NCBI GenBank assembly: GCA_027010905.1
Contig: JALVBA010000363.1
Location: 1 to 16,013 of the forward strand
Source of the DNA: Marinilabiliaceae bacterium
GTDB lineage: Bacteria; Bacteroidota; Bacteroidia; Bacteroidales; Marinilabiliaceae
Direction: 5' to 3'
Length of the DNA stretch: 16,013 bases
In this document: piece after piece, positions 12,594 through 16,013 of the stretch
Layout: each line of letters starts with the position of its first letter
How positions within the stretch are numbered: the stretch's first letter is position 1
Program-made: the position numbers and the translations under genes
The notes under the pieces: generated by a model
Database searches by the model: none
What the model was told of the DNA's origin: nothing
What the model saw: only the letters and a program-made list of their open reading frames with translations

Positions 12594-14186
12594 ATGGCAG
12601 GAAAACCAAAACCAATGAGTCAGATAAAACAATTATTACGATTACACAAAGAAGGTAAAGGCAATAAAAGCATTGCCCGTATACTTGGGATAAGCAAGAA
12701 TACCGTTAAGTCATATTTACAAAAGGTACAGCAATCAAAGCTTGAGATTGATGCCTTGTTGCAGTTAGACGATCCTGTATTGGAGTCAAAGTTTCACCCG
12801 GGTAATCCGGCCTATAAACAAGAACGCTATGAGTATCTAAAAAGCAATTTTGATTATTATACAAAAGAGCTTCAGCGCACAGGAGTAACAAAAAGTCTGT
12901 TGTGGGAAGAGTATAAGTCAGGATTTCCTAATGGTTACTCACACTCACAGTTTTGTTATCATTTATCGCAACATATTTCAGCAGCTAAGCCAACAATGGT
13001 TTTACAGCATAATCCTGGTGAAAAGTTATATATTGACTTTGCAGGCAAACCACTTACTTATGTTGACACATCAACAGGAGAGCTGGTTAAATGTCAGGTT
13101 TTTGTGGCGTGCCTTCCCTATTCCGACTACAGTTTTGCAATGGCTGTACCAAGCCAGAGTGTAGAAGATTTCCTGTACGCCTTACGATGTTGTCTGGAAG
13201 AGATTGGAGGTGTTCCCGAGCTATTAGTCCCGGACAATCTTAAATCAGCCATAATCAAAGCAAACAGATATGAACCTGATATTAATCGGGCGATGGAAGA
13301 TTTTGCCAATCATTACAACACTACGGTAGTTCCTGCACGGGTAAGAAAACCACGAGACAAAGCACTTGTTGAGAATCAGGTAAAAATAATTTATACAATA
13401 GTTTATGCTCGATTACGCAACCGGGAGTTCCACTCTTCGACATCGTTAAATGAAGCAGTAAGAGAGAGTATCGGCCTGCATAATCAAACGCGTATGCAAC
13501 ACAAGTCATACTGTCGAGAGGAGCGTTTTCTTGCCGATGAAAAGCACAAACTCAAACCTCTGCCCGAACAGCCGTTTGAACTAAAATATTATCGCAGTCT
13601 TAAAGTAGCTCAAAACAACCATATTTTACTTATGCAGGACAAACACTATTACAGTGTGCCTTTTGCACATATAGGTAAGCAAGCAAAGGTTATATATACT
13701 CGTAATATGGTTTACATATACATTGACGGCAAAAGAGTTGCAGTGCATGTGAGAAGCTATAAACAGGGAGGGTATACAACCGATAAAGAACATCTGTGTT
13801 CAACACATAATCATTACTTAAATCGAAGTCCTGAATATTACATCAACATGGCAAAATCGAAAAACAGTGAACTTGCAAAATTGACAGAGCAGATTTTCAA
13901 ACAAAACAGGCATCCTGAACAACTATACAGAACATGCGACGGACTACTTAATCTGCAACGAAAAACTAATGCTGACCACTTTACTAAGGCTTGTAATATT
14001 GCGCTGGCCAATGGCATATTCTCTTACAAGGCCTTGAGCAAACTAATTGAAAACAAAGCAAACTTTTCTACTGATGTTACAGGTACTAACAACACAAAAC
14101 CTCTTCCCAAACACAATAATATAAGAGGCGGAGAATACTATAAAAACAGAGATGAGAATCAATTAACAATAAATTTTAACCGTTAA
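12594..14186 (+). CDS. istA: IS21-family transposase IstA
   Basis: The product is a 530-residue DDE transposase that cuts and joins the element ends with help from IstB. The N-terminal helix-turn-helix spans about 14-44 (LLRLHKEGKGNKSIARILG, then ISKNTVKSYL). The RNase H-like core (about 135-270) shows the catalytic triad D148 (KLYIDFAGK), D214 (LLVPDNLKSA) and E260 (DKALVENQVK). A C-terminal beta-barrel-like region follows (HYYSVPFAHIGKQAKV, near 345-365). Length is normal and no frameshift is seen. IstB starts 11 bases after the stop. A perfect 12-bp palindrome and four binding-site repeats lie upstream. Confidence 0.94.
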   Translation: MAGKPKPMSQIKQLLRLHKEGKGNKSIARILGISKNTVKSYLQKVQQSKLEIDALLQLDDPVLESKFHPGNPAYKQERYEYLKSNFDYYTKELQRTGVTKSLLWEEYKSGFPNGYSHSQFCYHLSQHISAAKPTMVLQHNPGEKLYIDFAGKPLTYVDTSTGELVKCQVFVACLPYSDYSFAMAVPSQSVEDFLYALRCCLEEIGGVPELLVPDNLKSAIIKANRYEPDINRAMEDFANHYNTTVVPARVRKPRDKALVENQVKIIYTIVYARLRNREFHSSTSLNEAVRESIGLHNQTRMQHKSYCREERFLADEKHKLKPLPEQPFELKYYRSLKVAQNNHILLMQDKHYYSVPFAHIGKQAKVIYTRNMVYIYIDGKRVAVHVRSYKQGGYTTDKEHLCSTHNHYLNRSPEYYINMAKSKNSELAKLTEQIFKQNRHPEQLYRTCDGLLNLQRKTNADHFTKACNIALANGIFSYKALSKLIENKANFSTDVTGTNNTKPLPKHNNIRGGEYYKNRDENQLTINFNR

Positions 14187-14197
14187 ATATTTACATT

Positions 14198-14914
14198 ATG
14201 AACGAAATTGAAACACAATTTACACAGTTGCGATTACATGGTATGAGTCGCACATGGCAGGTTTTACTGGAGTCCAGAAGACACCTGGAGCTATCCTTTA
14301 ACGAAGGACTTGAACTTCTGTTACAGGCCGAACAGCAAGACCGCGAACAGAAACGTTTTGATAGGTTGTTGAAAAATGCAGACTTTCGTTATCGTGCATC
14401 TATCGAAGAAATTAAACTTGATGCTACTCGTGGACTTGACAAAGCGATGATAACAACACTTGCTGTTGGAGATTACATCAACAAAGGTGAATCTGTTTTG
14501 ATTACCGGAGCTACCGGTTGCGGAAAAAGCTTTCTTGCTTCTGCTCTTGGTCATCAGGCATGTGCGCAAGGTCAGAAGGTTGCATATTTTAATTTTCAAA
14601 AACTAATGCAGAAGATTAAAATAATACGACTTGAAGGCGGCATATACAAGTTCTTCGAGAAACTATCAAAAACTGACCTACTTATCCTTGATGACTTTGG
14701 AATGGTATATTTGGAAAAACAACAACAAATAGATCTTATGGAAATAATAGAAGACAGACATGGTAACAACGCAACTATTATTGCTTCACAATTACCTGTA
14801 GAAAACTGGTTTGATATTATTGGTGAAGCCACAATTGCAGATGCTATTTTAGACAGGTTAATACATGCTTCGTACAGAATAAAATTATCAGGTGAGAGTT
14901 TAAGAAAAAAATAG
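14198..14914 (+). CDS. istB: IS21-family AAA+ helper ATPase IstB
   Basis: The product is a 238-residue DnaC/DnaA-like AAA+ ATPase that selects target DNA and activates IstA. The N-terminal helical part (1-75) is followed by Walker A GATGCGKS (104-111), Walker B LLILDDF (161-167), a sensor segment ATIIASQLP (192-200) and the conserved C-terminal DAILDRLIHASYRIKLSGESLRK (215-237). It is full length and intact, directly downstream of istA. The right terminal repeat of the element begins 42 bases after the stop. Confidence 0.94.
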   Translation: MNEIETQFTQLRLHGMSRTWQVLLESRRHLELSFNEGLELLLQAEQQDREQKRFDRLLKNADFRYRASIEEIKLDATRGLDKAMITTLAVGDYINKGESVLITGATGCGKSFLASALGHQACAQGQKVAYFNFQKLMQKIKIIRLEGGIYKFFEKLSKTDLLILDDFGMVYLEKQQQIDLMEIIEDRHGNNATIIASQLPVENWFDIIGEATIADAILDRLIHASYRIKLSGESLRKK

Positions 14915-14956
14915 TAATTTTGTCAGTGTGTAGCATTTTTTATGCCTAAACCTGAT

Positions 14957-14983
14957 GGGGGGTCAACATCACCGGAATTTCCA
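14957..14983 (-). repeat. Right terminal repeat of the IS21-family element
   Basis: GGGGGGTCAACATCACCGGA (14957-14976) followed by ATTTCCA is the inverse of the left-end TCCGG-N7-TGACCCCC motif, with a 6-base spacer. The outermost CCGGAATTTCCA matches the left TGGATATTCCGG inverted with one mismatch. Confidence 0.75.
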
Positions 14984-14989
14984 CTTTTT
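14984..14989 (+). repeat. Target-site duplication, right copy (CTTTTT)
   Basis: This is a direct repeat of 12331-12336, immediately outside the IS21 right end. Joining the two flanks recreates a continuous sequence leading into the right end of the older element. Confidence 0.55.
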
Positions 14990-14992
14990 TGC

Positions 14993-15006
14993 GCAATGTG
15001 GGTTAA
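14993..15006 (-). repeat. Right terminal inverted repeat of the IS1634-like element
   Basis: GCAATGTGGGTTAA is the exact reverse complement of 11263-11276. It lies only 9 bases beyond the IS21-family element, so that element landed almost at the end of the older one. Confidence 0.7.
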
Positions 15007-15058
15007 CGCTATCGAAAAATGACATGAATTAAAATTAAAAATATTTATAGAAAAGCCT

Positions 15059-15154
15059 ATGGATTTTAAAAATAAGTTACTAAACTTGAAAAAAATTATA
15101 GACCACGTTTTCTTAAACAACCTTTTGAAATTTGACATTCTTTTGGTTGTATAA
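15059..15154 (+). CDS. Tiny ORF (31 residues), doubtful
   Basis: The frame runs from ATG 15059 to TAA 15152-15154. The peptide is mostly Leu, Lys, Ile and Asn (MDFKNKLLNLKKIIDHVF), could form an amphipathic helix, and has no recognised family. In AT-rich DNA a frame this short can arise by chance. Confidence 0.15.
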   Translation: MDFKNKLLNLKKIIDHVFLNNLLKFDILLVV

Positions 15155-15196
15155 ATAATAACCGAAAACAGTTTTTTTGGACAACTATTTGGTCTT

Positions 15197-15328
15197 ATGG
15201 GAAATAGTATTTATACAAAAATGCTAAAATCCTACGGAATTGAAATAACGGATATAATTGGGATATTCAAAACAAATGAATTGATAAATCCTGATAAAAG
15301 TGTTGAATACAGATATATAATTAATTAA
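15197..15328 (+). pseudogene. Short ORF (43 residues) abutting the racemase; probable gene remnant
   Basis: The frame from ATG 15197 to TAA 15326-15328 ends two bases before the racemase ATG. It is open further back to a stop at 15152-15154, with protein-like sequence before the ATG (SFFGQLFGLMGNSIYTKML, then KSYGIEITDIIGIF). The composition looks like the C-terminal end of a folded domain rather than a random frame. I do not recognise the family. It may be the tail of a gene truncated on its left when the IS arrived, or a short upstream gene coupled to the racemase. Confidence 0.3.
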
Positions 15329-15330
15329 CT

Positions 15331-16013
15331 ATGAAAACAATTGGTCTTATAGGTGGTGTGAGTTGGGTTTCTACTTCAGAATACTACAACAGGATAAATC
15401 TACATGTTAACTCTATCGTTGGTGATGTTGCTTCTGCAAAACTTTTAGTTTATAGTTTCAACTTTTTAGATATTTTACCTTTTCAAAAAGAAAAGAATGA
15501 AGAAATGGAGGTTGAGCTTTTAATTAATGCAGCCACAAAACTACAAGAGAGTGGAGCAGATGTTATTTTGATATGTTCAAATACAACAAATAAGACCACT
15601 AAAATAGTACAGGAAGCAATCTCAATACCGATAGCAAATATAATTGATGCAACCACAGAATACTTGATGAAGAATAATATTTCTACGGTAGCTGTGCTTG
15701 GAACTAAGTATGTCATGTATGATGATTTTTATACAGACGCAATAAAACAACTTGGAATTGACTGTAAAGTTCCGATGAGACCATATGGTGATAAACTTAA
15801 CTCAATTATCTATTCTGAGTTCGTTAATAACATTTTCACTAAAGAGTCAATCGACTTCTTGCGAGAACAGGTAGATATTTTATCGACTGAATCTGAAAAA
15901 GTTATTCTTGCATGTACTGAGTTACCTATTGCATTTCCATCTGTAGAGCTCGAAGAAAAGGTTATTGATTGCATTGATGTTCACATTAAGTATACTTTTG
16001 ATAAATATAATAT
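15331..16013 (+). CDS. Aspartate/glutamate racemase family protein (3' end cut by window)
   Basis: There are 227 residues readable from ATG 15331 to the window edge; family members are about 230 residues, so only a few are likely missing. These cofactor-independent racemases interconvert L- and D-amino acids with two cysteines as acid and base. The opening TIGLIGGVSWVSTSEYYNRIN is diagnostic of the Asp/hydantoin racemase family (YgeA/RacX-like). Catalytic candidates are C82 (ILICSNTTNK) and C195 (ILACTELPI). A His or Met usually follows CNT in close relatives and here the motif is CSNTTNK, so the substrate may differ from aspartate. It starts two bases after a short ORF. Confidence 0.88.
   Translation, partial: MKTIGLIGGVSWVSTSEYYNRINLHVNSIVGDVASAKLLVYSFNFLDILPFQKEKNEEMEVELLINAATKLQESGADVILICSNTTNKTTKIVQEAISIPIANIIDATTEYLMKNNISTVAVLGTKYVMYDDFYTDAIKQLGIDCKVPMRPYGDKLNSIIYSEFVNNIFTKESIDFLREQVDILSTESEKVILACTELPIAFPSVELEEKVIDCIDVHIKYTFDKYN

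Larger units (their letters stand above)
12337..14983 (+). mobile_element. Complete IS21-family insertion sequence
   Basis: The element spans about 2.65 kb. Left end TGGATATTCCGG (12337-12348) and right end CCGGAATTTCCA (14972-14983) are inverted with one mismatch, and both begin with the 5'-TG usual for IS21. The ends carry the TCCGG-N6/7-TGACCCCC motif, repeated several times inside the left end as expected for IS21 transposase-binding sites. It encodes IstA and IstB, both full length, and is flanked by CTTTTT duplications, so it appears intact and possibly active. It interrupts the terminal region of the older IS1634-like element. Confidence 0.88.
11263..15006. mobile_element. Defective IS1634-like element, interrupted by IS21-family element
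   Basis: The ends are a 14-bp perfect inverted repeat: TTAACCCACATTGC (11263-11276) and GCAATGTGGGTTAA (14993-15006). TTAA at both outer edges could instead be a 4-bp target duplication around a 10-bp inverted repeat. Inside lies a broken DDE transposase on the minus strand (11407-12155). Removing the IS21-family insertion leaves about 1.1 kb, well short of an intact element of this type, because the middle of the transposase is gone. Family assignment rests on the C-terminal transposase motifs. Confidence 0.7.
15007..15330. other. AT-rich gap between the IS remnant and the racemase
   Basis: This 324-base stretch is noticeably AT-rich. It holds two tiny plus-strand ORFs: 15059-15154 (31 codons, Lys/Leu-rich) and 15197-15328 (43 codons). 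No RNA gene, clear promoter or terminator is seen. The remainder appears empty. Confidence 0.6.

Overview
The window looks like a chromosomal segment of a Bacteroidota bacterium, probably Bacteroidales or Marinilabiliales-like. The evidence is AT-rich intergenic DNA, a textbook Bacteroidota promoter (TTTG-N20-TACCTTTG) before the phosphofructokinase gene, paired outer-membrane OmpA proteins, DUF4956, an ECF sigma operon of Bacteroidota style, and IS21 and IS1634-like transposases. Genus cannot be read from the sequence.

Layout. 1-146 is the C-terminal tail of a winged-helix protein. 179-721 is an isochorismatase-fold hydrolase. 722-1083 is a repeat-rich gap holding a cluster of REP-like palindromes and one copy of a GC-rich repeat. 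1084-2049 is a PfkB sugar kinase whose first codons are supplied by a second, inverted copy of that GC-rich repeat. 2287-2949 is a DUF4956 membrane protein, followed by a decayed exported-protein gene (2959-3156). 3251-5910 is a translationally coupled pair of OmpA-like outer-membrane proteins. On the minus strand follow an SRPBCC protein and a 737-residue double-domain phosphofructokinase (5932-8559), then a three-gene ECF operon (8806-10389: sigma factor, one-pass anti-sigma-like protein, Spy/CpxP-like periplasmic protein). CvpA (10615-11136) is divergent from the sigma gene.

From 11263 to 15006 there is a nested insertion. A defective IS1634-like element, bounded by 14-bp inverted repeats, carries a transposase with an internal deletion, a frameshift and a nonsense codon. 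It was later split by a complete IS21-family element (12337-14983: istA, istB, terminal repeats, internal binding-site repeats, 6-bp target duplication). To the right lie an AT-richer gap with two tiny ORFs and an aspartate/glutamate racemase that runs off the end.

How the parts work together. The sigma operon appears autoregulated: a nearly identical promoter-like block lies before both the sigma and the anti-sigma gene. The phosphofructokinase has the two-lobed plan of fungal and animal enzymes, with an intact catalytic N half and a C half that has lost its catalytic Asp and nucleotide motif. No CRISPR array, tRNA, rRNA or recognisable defence system was seen. The least ordinary items are the eukaryotic-type phosphofructokinase, the duplicated ECF promoter, the palindrome cluster with compensatory arm changes, and the nested IS.
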